Assembly (NCBI GenBank): GCA_020466095.1
Contig: CM035807.1
Location: forward strand, 16,850,985-16,914,984
From: Chlorops oryzae
Taxonomy: Eukaryota; Arthropoda; Insecta; Diptera; Chloropidae
Direction of reading: 5' to 3'
DNA length: 64,000 bases
Below are positions 34,747 through 44,418 of this stretch, piece after piece. Below the pieces are notes generated by a model that saw nothing but the letters and a program-made list of their open reading frames with translations, was not told the DNA's origin and did not search any database. The position numbers were made by a program, and so were the translations under genes. Every line of letters starts with the position of its first letter. The stretch's first letter is position 1.

Positions 34747-35379
34747 CCCGGCCGGAAATTATAACTCGGTGCTAGCTCGTTTATATCTTGGGCTTAGCTA
34801 GCAAAGTCTAGCTAGCGCCTTCCTAGCTTCGGGTAGCTAGCGCCCGGCTAATAATTTCTGGCTAGCGCCTAGACCATATGGGCATTTCCAGACGGACGCG
34901 ACACTTAAATGAGCTATTTTAAGTCCTGAATTAAGTATGCGGTAAATGTACTTTGGCTGCTCAATACTTTCATGCAGCTTATGCGGCTTTTATATTTTTC
35001 AAAGTTTCTATGCAGTCCGAATGGCAATCAGCTATATACGGACGCGACAAAAAGTTTACATTTTCGGGAAATGCCCATATGTCAATCACTTTGTTTTACA
35101 TAAAGATTTATTTTTACGTCCCCTTGACGGGGTATTGATTAAGGTTCACACCCTTTTTATATTTCCACGAATTTAAACTAAGTGAGAATTATAAAAAAAA
35201 GGTCTTGCCCCAAATTTTTTTCTCTCGGTTCTAGCTAGGCCCTCGCAAGATATATCTAGTCGGGCAAAGAGCTAGCCGAAGCTAGAGCTAAGCTCTAGCT
35301 AGGCTCTAGCAAGGATCTAGCTAGACTCTAGCTAGGACTTAGCTAGTATTTAGATCTCTCTATGCAATTTCCAGCCGGG
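34747..35379. mobile_element. CCCGGC-ended element with CTAGC subterminal repeats
   Basis: The ends CCCGGCCGGAAATT and, reverse-complemented, CCCGGCTGGAAATT form a 14-bp TIR with one mismatch. AT lies on both sides. About 100 bp inside each end are clusters of GCTAGC/CTAGCTAG words (34770-34870 and 35230-35345), which resemble multiple transposase-binding subterminal repeats. A second inverted-repeat element sits in the middle. The termini resemble those at 13523, 46760 and 63613. Confidence 0.65.
34880..35076. mobile_element. Nested inverted-repeat element (197 bp)
   Basis: GGGCATTTCC at the left and GGAAATGCCC at the right are perfect inverted repeats, flanked by ATAT on both sides. GGACGCGAC occurs close to each end. 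It is inserted within the CCCGGC-ended element; class unassigned. Confidence 0.6.
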
Positions 35380-35381
35380 AT

Positions 35382-36000
35382 ATGATTTCATTTAGAAGAT
35401 TTTCAATATTTCCAATTTATTAAATACCTACTTATATTCAAAGCATCGACTTTTCCCAAGACATAAAATTATTTTCAAAAGAAATCAGAGAAGCCACCTC
35501 TCCTCTTTCACACTTTACGATGATTCTTTTTCAGCTGCTCTTATAGATCAAGGCTGCCCCGAAAAAAAGTACTCTCGATACTTGCATCATGAAAATTTCA
35601 TCATTGAGAGTCGAGGCTCCAAGCATGATATTAGAGGTCTGATAAAAAAGCAGTCATAATTATACGTACTTATTCATATTGAAATTTTAAATTTAAAACA
35701 TTGTTTAAATTCATTTTTTGTATAGAAATTTTACATTTAAGCAATGCTTTTAATCTATATTTTGATTATGAATAAGGGGGTAACTTTACCCTAAAGAAAG
35801 AGTTTGACATATATTTCATGTAATTTTCATTTTCTTTTCGAGACTTGCTATTCAAATACTTCATGCGCCAATTAAACTACCCTATAAATTTCTCCAAAAT
35901 TTGGGGAAATTGCAACCCTGATGTTATATTCCAAACACTGATTTAGCTCGTCTTGGATATGGGTACGCTAAATGAGAGCAAAAACTCATATAGCAACTTT
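35382..36000. other. Unannotated AT-rich spacer
   Basis: No gene, element boundary or notable repeat was found. Confidence 0.5.
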
Positions 36001-36127
36001 TTATACCCAGCGTAAGCGGGGTATATTAGTTTTGTGCGAATCTTGTAACAGGGAGAACTAAGCTCCGGAGATATAGCAAAATATATATAGAAATGATCAG
36101 GATCAAAAACTGAATCGATTTAGACAT

Positions 36128-36190
36128 GTCCGTCTGTCCGTCTGTCCGTCTGTCCGTCCGTCCGTCTGTCCGTCTGTCCGTCCGTCCGTG
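36128..36190 (+). repeat. (GTCC/GTCT)n microsatellite
   Basis: About 15 tandem tetramers of GTCC and GTCT lie immediately downstream of the mini-me core, the position where mini-me elements are known to seed such microsatellites. Confidence 0.95.
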
Positions 36191-36344
36191 GTCGGATCTC
36201 CTCCGAAACGGCTGGACCAATCAAGTCGAAATTTGGCACACAGGTATATCGGGATCCGAGTATGATCCTAAGTAAAAATGGGAGACATCCGCCCACTGCC
36301 ACGCCCACAAATGAATATAATGTGTTTTCAGTAAAATGCTTGTA

Positions 36345-37100
36345 ACTTGCGAACCACTCAACACATTCCATTGATATTTGGTGTACTGGTAAACTACGAA
36401 AAGGGACGTATCCTGGAAAAAAATGGACGCCGCCCTCCGTGAGCCACGCCCACAAATAAGCCCACAAATAAGGGCTTATCGTAACTTGTGAAGTAAAAGG
36501 CATAGAAGGTTCAAATTCGCAACATAGGTTGACCAAGGCGAATGAAAGGTATAGGAAAAAAATTTATATGGCCCGCCCACTTCCACGCCCACATATGGAG
36601 ATTTTTCATACCTTCCGAATTAATAGGCGTAGACGCTTCAAATTCGCAACATAGGTTGACCAAGGCAAACGAAATGTGTAGGGAAAAAATTTAACTGGCC
36701 CGCCCGCTGCCACGCTTACAAATGAAGATTTTTCGTAACTTCCGAAGTAAAAGGCGTAGAAGCTTCGAATTCGCAACATAGGTTCACCAAGGCGAATGAA
36801 AGGTGTAGGTAAAAATTTTATGTGGCCCGCCCACTGCCACGCCCACAAATAAAGATTTTTCGTAACTTCCGAAGTAAAAGGCGTAGAAGCTTCGAATTCG
36901 CAACATAGGTTCACCAAGGCGAATGAAAGTTGTAGGTATAAATTTTATGTGGCCCGCCCACTGCCACGCCCACAAATGAAGATTTTTCGTAACTTCCGAA
37001 GTAAAAGGCGTAGAAACTTCAAATTCGCAACATAGGTTCACCAAGGCGAATGAAGGGTGTAGGGAAATAATTTATGTGGCCCTCCCACTGCGACGCCTAC
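36345..37100. repeat. 127-bp tandem array within the mini-me-like element
   Basis: The word AAGATTTTTCGTAAC recurs at 36725, 36852 and 36979 (spacing 127), with diverged units starting near 36472 and 36599 and a weak unit before. Each unit has ATTCGCAACATAGGTT, CAAGGCGAATGAA and CCGCCCACTGCCACGCCCAC. Long minus frames here (MVNLCCEF...) only mirror the period. Confidence 0.9.
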
Positions 37101-37355
37101 AAATAGAGAAGAAAAACATAGTGCACTCATAATGTCGGGACGCTGGGTATTTCAAAGTCGGGCTTGACCGACTTTAGCTTTCTTACTTGTTTTATATGGA
37201 TTTTGAATGTTCACACCTGCTCGATACAGGCCTAAACTATGAACAAATAAAGAGATTTTCCTGGAATCTAATGAATGATTAGAAAAGGACTACTCTTGGA
37301 GTAGTTGAATCTTGGAGTGTATATTTTCTAATGACATGTAGTTATTTTCAATATA

Positions 37356-37899
37356 CAGGGTGTTCCATTTGTGAAGGTCAACCGGTCGGGAGGCGATAGA
37401 GGACGTCAGAACTAACAAAAAATCGTATGGGAGAAAGAAGCCGCAAATGCACCCCTGAGGAGTTATAGGGTCTTAAAGTTTTTACGCAGTAAGTCGAGAA
37501 AAATAACTCTGCCACGATAATGGTTCATCGTAGAAAAAAAAACTTAAATGCAGTTTGAAAGCCAATTGTATGCGTTTTTATGCAAAATTAAATTGATGGT
37601 AAAAATTTGACACATTGAGGGAAATATAAACGGTCAAAGTGAAATATTCTGCAAAAACTTTAATTTTTTTTTACTTTAGAAGCCATTTTGGTATGAAAAG
37701 TGTCCGATTAACACACAAATTTTTTATTTTATTCAAAATGCTAGATCGATTTCCTTTAATTTGGTACCCCATATGTCTAATCAATTTTTGGAAAATAAGA
37801 TGAGAAAATGAAACATCTAAATGAACGTCTGTATCAAATCTAATAAGTACGACTTCATTGATAGCCGTCGGATAGAGTCTTCACAAACGGAACACCCTG
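37356..37899. mobile_element. TA-flanked inverted-repeat element (mariner-like MITE)
   Basis: The ends CAGGGTGTTCCATTTGTGAAG and, reverse-complemented, CAGGGTGTTCCGTTTGTGAAG form a 21-bp TIR with one mismatch. TATA borders both ends, so a TA target duplication is likely. The 544 bp have no coding frame. Assignment to Tc1/mariner rests on the TA flank alone. Confidence 0.75.
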
Positions 37900-37901
37900 T
37901 A

Positions 37902-39800
37902 TATCAAGACAATCGAATACACTGATTGCCAAAGTAATAGATCGCATAAATGGTGTCTCTGCATCCAATCAGGGAGCAGTTGAAGAATACCAGGTTTCCT
38001 ACTAAATAATTAACCTTTTCGTTCAGAAGCTTTCTTTAAAGTCACTCATTCCCCTCTTACCTAAATGCCATCTTACAAGAAGATATACAACACTCATACC
38101 CTTTATACCCCTCTCAAGTGCATCAATGCTTGCAAAGTTGTTCAAAATCTTTTTTCCCTTCTCGACTTTTTTGCGCTGTCATTTGAAGCGATTTGTTTGA
38201 CAGCATTTTCTGGATATTTATTCCGCTATTGTGGTTTCATTAGATTGAAACGATTCGAATAATACTCAAAGTCATTGTCAACATTCAGATGCCTTTTACT
38301 TCTATTTCTTTTTATTTTCCACTGGATTTTCTCTTCGTGAAAATTCCCCTTCATTTCAGTGGCCACTTGAGAAGAAGCATTGAAAGTGTTCCAAGTGTTG
38401 AAATTGTCGGCTTTATTGTCGTTTGTTCTTTCTATTGCTATTTATTTTCATTTTCCTTGGAAAAATTTTTCCTTTTTGTTGGGTTTTTGCTTTGCCTACA
38501 CCTGTTGTCACATTGTTCGTTCCACTGTTTGTTTCTTCGTGTCTTCCTTTTTTTTTTTTCTCCATCTCTAACTTCAGTAGTTTATGTTCATTACTTTTGC
38601 CTAACAACAACCTGTCTTCCGGTATTCTTCTATGGTAAAGTGTTCAATTCTTTAACTTGTAAACACTATGTGGAGCAATTGTTTTTGTTTTGCTTAAAGC
38701 ATAAATTGTTTTGAACTCCCGGAAATTTGCAGCTCTTTGTTTTCCACTTAAAATCTATTTTCTAATTTATGCAATATGACTCTCTGGCCTTGGATATTCC
38801 ATTTCATGTAGAATAATCGGATCAATTGTCTTAAGTAAATTGTAGCAATTGAACTCTAGAACTCAACAATTTTCGTTTAATCAATCTTGAGGGAACCGGC
38901 ATACCAGCTTCCACTTTCGACCCTCGAGAATAGAGACTTGAAGGATCAACGATGCATTCAATTATAATACCTAAAAGTAAAAAGCCTTAACAGCTCTCAC
39001 TTAAAATTACAATGTTTCGTTGTGTACCATTGCTTGGTCATGATATTGTGATTTTACGGATTACGGAAAATGGAAATAAATAGAATAAAATCAAATAGAA
39101 TGGAACAAAATGAACCCGTAAAAGGCATAGCATTGCGAACGCAGTCGAAGTCGAATCAGGCACGCCTTGTTGCACACTAACCGAAAATTCCAAACTGTTT
39201 TAAAAGAACAATAAGAAGAAAATAATTCGTTATGCCATGACGTACTCCATGACGCGCTACATGGATGTCTGTCTGTCTGTCTGTCTATTCCGGCATGAAC
39301 GACTTATGGAACGAGCTTAAGAATCAGACTATTTCTTTGAGAGGTCACCCACCCACTGACAGGCATTGAAAAGGGCAAACACGGTTTGTCTATATTACAT
39401 AACCATCTACATACATACATACATACATACATACAAACTTACATCAAAAGCACACTTCTCGAATGTAAGCGCTTGAAATATGAAATTCAAAATAAAACAT
39501 TTAAAAAAAAAAAGATGAAGGCGAAGAATGAAAAAACAACGATTTCATCTACGCTTTTATTGTTGTAATTCAAAGTTAACGATGTGTAAATTCTTAAGGG
39601 ATTACGAAATGCATTTCCAAGCCACCATAATCGTGCGGAATTGAAGTTAAAATGGCTTTTCCCGTACTTATTTGCGAATAATGGAATTATGGTACGAAGG
39701 AAATCTTAATGTTAAAAAAATCAAAAAAAAAAAAAGAAGACTTTTGAACTCTTAGAAAATTGGGCCACGAGGGCGTTAACACTTAATTCGACTTGATTAA
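37902..39800. other. Unannotated DNA with simple repeats
   Basis: The 141-codon plus frame 38289-38714 is F/L/C-rich with no domain and lies in T-rich DNA. A (GTCT)n run lies at 39268-39287 and an (ACAT)n run at 39410-39436. No gene called. Confidence 0.5.
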
Positions 39801-39816
39801 ATTGAATATTGAAAGT

Positions 39817-39849
<33 letters not shown>

Positions 39850-39966
39850 AATGAAAAGTTCAGATAAGACTATTTTTGGGAAGAAAAACACGAATCTGAA
39901 ATTTTTATTATAATTTTTTTTTTTGGTAATTTGTTCGAAAGTCCGCCAGAACCAGGAATTAGTGGG
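39800..39966 (-). mobile_element. piggyBac-like MITE, truncated copy
   Basis: Its right end reads AATTAGTGGG followed by TTAA (39967-39970). The body TGAATGAAAAGTTCAGATAAG...ACACGAATCTGAAATTTT is the inverted homologue of 40037-40190. A T-tract of over 30 bp (about 39817-39848) replaces its outer end. Confidence 0.5.
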
Positions 39967-40036
39967 TTAAATACTAGAGTGTGAAAATCTAGATTATTCT
40001 CCGATATAAATGAGTTCTCAAGTTGCGTCTGCTTAA

Positions 40037-40190
40037 CCCTCTAATTCATGGCTCCGTCTCTAGACGGACTTTTTTCTAAGCAAAAAATTACCAAAAAAAA
40101 ACTAATAATAACTTCAGATTCGTGTTTTTTACCCACATTAGTCATATCTGAGCTTTTCAATGAAAAAAAAAAACATTTGGCATTTGAGGG
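40037..40190 (+). mobile_element. piggyBac-like MITE (154 bp)
   Basis: TTAA (40033-40036) precedes CCCTCTAATTCATGG and the other end GCATTTGAGGG precedes TTTA. TIRs starting CCCT with TTAA target sites are typical of piggyBac-type elements. With the inverted copy 66 bp away it makes a large imperfect palindrome. Confidence 0.6.
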
Positions 40191-40194
40191 TTTA

Positions 40195-41564
40195 CAATAA
40201 ACTGAGTGGCTAAATTCTTCAAAAAGAATTTGTGGATGAGGAACACTTAAAAGTTATTATCAATTAAAAGAATAGACAAAATTTTGAGTAGCTACACAGA
40301 GAAAAAAATCAACCATAAAACTGGTTAAATCAAATGGAAAAACATACAAAACGGCTTCAACAAGGAATATTTTTAATTTAACTAATTTTCTTGTTGAAAA
40401 AAATAAAGATTTTCCTTTTGAATTAACTATGTTTCAGGTGGCAAATTGACATGATAATTTTCAAAAATGGATTTAAATTTAAATTGTTGAACTAACTACT
40501 TACATAATTGAAATGACAAGATAATTCTTAAAATAAAAAAATTTAAAAAAAAAATACCTATACAAGAAGAAATGTCAAAACAAATTTATTTAACGTTCAA
40601 AGCAAATGTCCAGAGAGCCCTCTGCTGAACATAACCCCAAAATAGCCATTGTATGGACTTCATTCGATTTTGTCACTCCGTTGTCGTGACTGCTTTCGCA
40701 ATGCTTAAAAAGTTTTAAGATGAATACATATCTTTTATGTCCTATTTTATTAACCAAATGAGAATTATACCGAACAAAAAGAAATGTAATTAAACATATT
40801 TCCTTGAAATGCTAAAAAGAGGATAGACTTATCAATTGATCTGCTCAAAATCTAAAGGTCCAACTCTAATTAAAAAAAAAATTGTATTTTTAAAAGAATT
40901 TGTGTACAAAAAAATCTCTGAAGACCTAATCATACCTTAAATTATCATACAAACAGGACCTCATTTTACACGCGCTGAACTGAAAATGATTACATTTATT
41001 AATGAATTTATTGATTTTCAAGGATAATAATTGAATTATATAAAGTCCATACGAAGAATTTCGAAAATCAAATTTTAAATACATTGCTGTTTTAAATAAA
41101 TAAAAAATATTTTTAAATTCAACTGAAAAATTTGTTGACTAACAATTTTTCTATGATCAATATTACAAACTTTAAAGAATAAAAGCTAAGTGAAATTGAA
41201 AATTCTGCGTCTTTTATTATTTAAGATTTAAAATCTTTTATAGTTCCGCTCAACTAGTATCTAATACGCATCATTGTTGACTAGGCATTTCAAAATCGTA
41301 CCTATACTTCAATGCAAAAACCAAAAATGATAAATTTAAGCGCCATGAGTATAAGCAGAAAGATGATTTACTTTTACTATTTTAGCGAAATGCCTTTAAG
41401 TTCGCGTTGAAGCTCCATCAAATCAATATGAGACAAAATCAGATAAAACTATTTAACCTAAATGGATCTATTAAACTAATACAAATAAAGTTTATTAAAA
41501 ATCATGTTTTCGTTTGAAAAAAAGAAATTCTAATTGAGTTGATTTAATGTGGAACTGCCTAGGG
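40195..41564. other. Very AT-rich unannotated DNA
   Basis: Near 40294 the sequence CTACACAGAGAAAAAAATCAA resembles the terminus of the element at 1167-2148. No matching right end was found, so an old truncated copy is possible. Nothing else recognised. Confidence 0.4.
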
Positions 41565-41690
41565 ACACATAGGCCTCAATACCAGATACCAGGAAATATG
41601 GGAATACCAAGAAGAATAGAAACAGAAAGAACGACACACCTTACATTCACGCCCGAGCCGGGAGTTGAACTCAGAGCCTCCCGAATATTG
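41565..41690 (-). mobile_element. tRNA-derived SINE, copy 4, 5'-truncated
   Basis: The minus strand has a B box GAGTTCAACTCCCGG, then GGGCGTGAATGT, TTTCTGTTTCTATTCTTCTT and GGTATTCCCATATTTCC, the same order as the other copies. The A-box half is missing beyond CGGGAGGCTC. Confidence 0.65.
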
Positions 41691-43930
41691 TATTCAATGT
41701 ATTTTCATTACATTTGATGACAAATTAGGAGGGAAAAATACGGATTTATTTATTACTAGTTAGGAGAGACAGTAAAATGAGACCTAGAGACTGCAGAGCT
41801 CGGATGATTCAACGGTCAGAACAAAATGAAGGAGCTGGTCGCGTTTTGCGGACTCCGGGATAGGCCGGTTAACTCGAATCACGCGAGAAGAAAATGAAGG
41901 AGCGGAGTTTGATAAGATAATAAATTATTAATAATACTTGAGCCAATGAACAGTGAAAGTTTTAGTTCCAACTGATGATTGCATCTAAGTCAAATAATTC
42001 TCATCTTTCAGGGACATCTTCCGTGAATATCTATACCACAACATTGGATTTCATGGGTGTCCACCTAAAAATTGGTTTTACTGTAAACAATTAAGACAAG
42101 CATTCAGCTACCAAGCTATGTCGATAAATTTCTTCTAAGGCACTGCACCGACTCAAGAATTCAGATTTTAGAAATAAAGATTTCCTAAGAGCCCACTTTT
42201 TAAATCTCATTTGCTGACAGTAATTAACCGTCCAGTCACAAGCTGCGAACAGGGCTAATTCAACGTTTTAAGGGCGTTTAAAATAGCGCAAAGCCGTACT
42301 AATAAAGTCAATTAAATTTTTCAGGCTTTCAGCAAACGCGCAGACCTTAGGCCACGATTTTGTTCGCACTTCATAGTTCGGTTTTGGCTGACGATCGGCC
42401 GGCTGGTGACAGTATTCTCTTGCGAATCCGGCTAAAGCGAACGAGCGAACGCAGAGCTGCACCGCAATTAAAGCCAAATTGCCCGCCGGAGATATTCTTC
42501 TGCAATTTGCTGGAACAAAAGGTTCAGAAATGCACTTCTCTTCATTCTTTCTTTCTTGCACTTCGTTTGATGTTGTCCCTGCAGTTTTTTTTTTTTTCTT
42601 TTCTTTGCAATCGTAAAGCCTCAAGTTCTTTCTTTAGCTTTAAAGTAGCTTCATTCTTTCTTTAAAGGCATTTGCCTTTAATATCATAAAAAAGAAAGAA
42701 AAAAACTCCCTCAGGGAATAACGAATAAATTTATTACTGTAACTACTGCCAGAGACGCAGCCACAGCAAAGTAATGTCGAAGCCGACCTTGTCTTTACCT
42801 TATGCGGAATTCTTAGTCTTCAGACTCCTTCAGTCTGCTTTGTCTCAAAGACGCCAGGTTTAAGTGTGACCTTGAACTTAAAAGAGGCATAAAAAAATGT
42901 GCGCTGTAATTTTATTGGATTTTCCTCTCCAACAGGACGACGCACTTAAGTGACAAGGAGCTATAATTCTGCGCACTTCAAAGCAGAAAATTCTTCATTT
43001 TATTGCTATTATTATTGGCACTTTTGTTGTTATCTTATAAAAAAGGAAGAACGCCTTTGTCTCGCGGCATCTTCTACACCTTCTCAGTCTCAGGCAGTTC
43101 AAAGGCAGGACAAGAAAATTCAAAACAAAATTCTTGTTGGTCTTTTGAAGCTATTCATTAACCCATTATTTCTATTAAAAGAACGCATTGAAATTCAACA
43201 TCAAATTTGCCTCAAAGAAAATATTTTTAAAGAAACGAATTTTCTTTTTTTGGTTTTGTTTATTTCAAAAAAAAGGACCAGCGAAAAGGCAATGCCAGGC
43301 ACCGAACGAACAACCACAAAAGGCTTAGCTTACCAAGCGGCTTAAAGCAAAAAAAAAAAAGGTAACCAAAAAAGAGAAAAAAAGGCCGATTCGAAGTAGA
43401 ATAAAAAGAAAAACCTCAGTCAAACATGACCACATAAAATCCTATTTTATCCTTTACATACTCGTTTATTCCGCCGAAGAGGGAGTGTGCTCGACCAGAC
43501 AAAATTTTATAAGGGTTAACAGAATAACAAAAATCGGTCAGACACGAGTAAAATTTTGATTTATGTTAACATAAAAGTAGGACAATTAGTTACGAAAAGC
43601 GATATTTCACATTAAAAGGCGTTATTTATGAAAGCAGCCTTTTAACCTCTAAGAGGCCACTTAAGAATCATAAACATTTTTGCTGCGTTTCAAGCTTATC
43701 AGGAAATGTGTCCTTTTTCCCAAAAAGGAGAAACAATTTTGTCACGTCTATGGCTTTTATTGGGTGGAAAGGGTCAAAGCGAAGATGTAATATGATTTTT
43801 AAGATCCTTTCGGTTTCTTTAATCTTTTCGGGATGAACTTTAAAAGGTAAATATTATGAGGGATGAGAACATTGTGGGCCGAAATTTTAAGCATATTCTG
43901 GAATATAATTTGAAAATAGTGTGCACTTAC
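41691..43930. other. Unannotated DNA left of the candidate exon
   Basis: A moderately GC-rich patch at 42240-42500 has overlapping frames on both strands (42268-42624 -, 42360-42665 +) without domains. A-rich DNA lies at 43340-43385. TGACCACATAAAAT near 43430 recalls the TIR at 1180. If the exon at 44079 is real, this is the beginning of its intron. Confidence 0.45.
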
Positions 43931-44079
43931 CTTTTGAGGAAAATATCAGTGAAGGATTCCTCAAAATAAACGATAAGGCTTGCAACATTTTTGATGATTT
44001 GATAAGGATCTTCCGGGCCGTCATCAAGGATGATCAAAACTGGTATTAGGAAGGATGATTTCAGTTTCTGGGACGACAT
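43931..44079 (-). CDS. Candidate first coding exon of an unidentified gene
   Basis: The first ATG lies in a favourable fly context (AAAAATGTCG) and opens a frame of 49 codons plus two bases. The peptide starts MSSQKLKSSFLIPVLI and contains DDGPEDPYQIIKNV and YFEESFTDIFLKR. It ends at a near-perfect donor, AAAAG/GTAAGTGC (43930 downwards). Composition is balanced, unlike the low-complexity frames around it, and splicing interrupts the frame in phase 2. Upstream the minus strand has a pyrimidine-rich acceptor-like TTTATCCTTTCAG ending near 44257, so the exon could run 44256 to 43931 with a short upstream frame (MESHPRPS..., 19 codons) in its 5' UTR. I do not recognise the protein. The next exon was not found, so a chance frame or dead exon remains possible. 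Confidence 0.5.
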
Positions 44080-44256
44080 TTTTATTTTAGAATTGCTAAC
44101 ACTTTTCACTTTTCAATAATCACTTTTCACAAATACTCAAAAGGGCCACGAAAAAAGAAGGCCTCGGATGCGATTCCATTGTCACGGGCTTGCGTGGGAT
44201 ATACGATCGTGGTAAATTTATTTGGCCAGTATTTGAGGTACTACAGAAAGTGCCTG
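44080..44256 (-). other. Possible 5' UTR of the candidate exon
   Basis: It lies between an acceptor-like CTTTATCCTTTCAG and the ATG at 44079. It contains GTGAAAAGTG repeats and one small upstream frame. It would be untranslated leader if the coding exon is real. Confidence 0.3.
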
Positions 44257-44305
44257 AAAGGATAAAGAAAATGTTTAGATCATAATTTGTTTGCGTTGGT
44301 GCTTT

Positions 44306-44308
<3 letters not shown>

Positions 44309-44340
<32 letters not shown>

Positions 44341-44387
44341 ATGTCGCTGAACACTTTTGCTAGTGGTTTTCTTCACACTATCGTCTT

Positions 44388-44414
<27 letters not shown>
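44309..44414. repeat. Opposed poly(T) and poly(A) runs
   Basis: About 30 T (44310-44339) and about 24 A (44391-44414) are separated by some 50 bp of ordinary sequence. They could pair as a hairpin. It lies upstream of the candidate minus-strand exon. Confidence 0.9.

Positions 44415-44418
<4 letters not shown>

Larger units (their letters stand above)
36003..37194 (+). mobile_element. Full-length mini-me-like element with tandem array
   Basis: It starts TATACCCAGCGTAAGCGGGG and ends CTTTAGCTTTCTTACTTGTT, the same two ends as the 4.5-kb element in reverse. A TA run (36088-36095) leads into the core AAATGATCAGGATC...TCGATTTAGACAT, then a (GTCY)n run, then a 127-bp tandem array. Non-coding. Confidence 0.8.

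Noticed and set aside
36606..37044. Minus-strand frames starting MVNLCCEF
   Set aside because: They mirror the 127-bp tandem array of a mini-me-like element.
38289..38714. 141-codon plus-strand frame
   Set aside because: F/L/C-rich translation of T-rich DNA with no domain or conserved motif.
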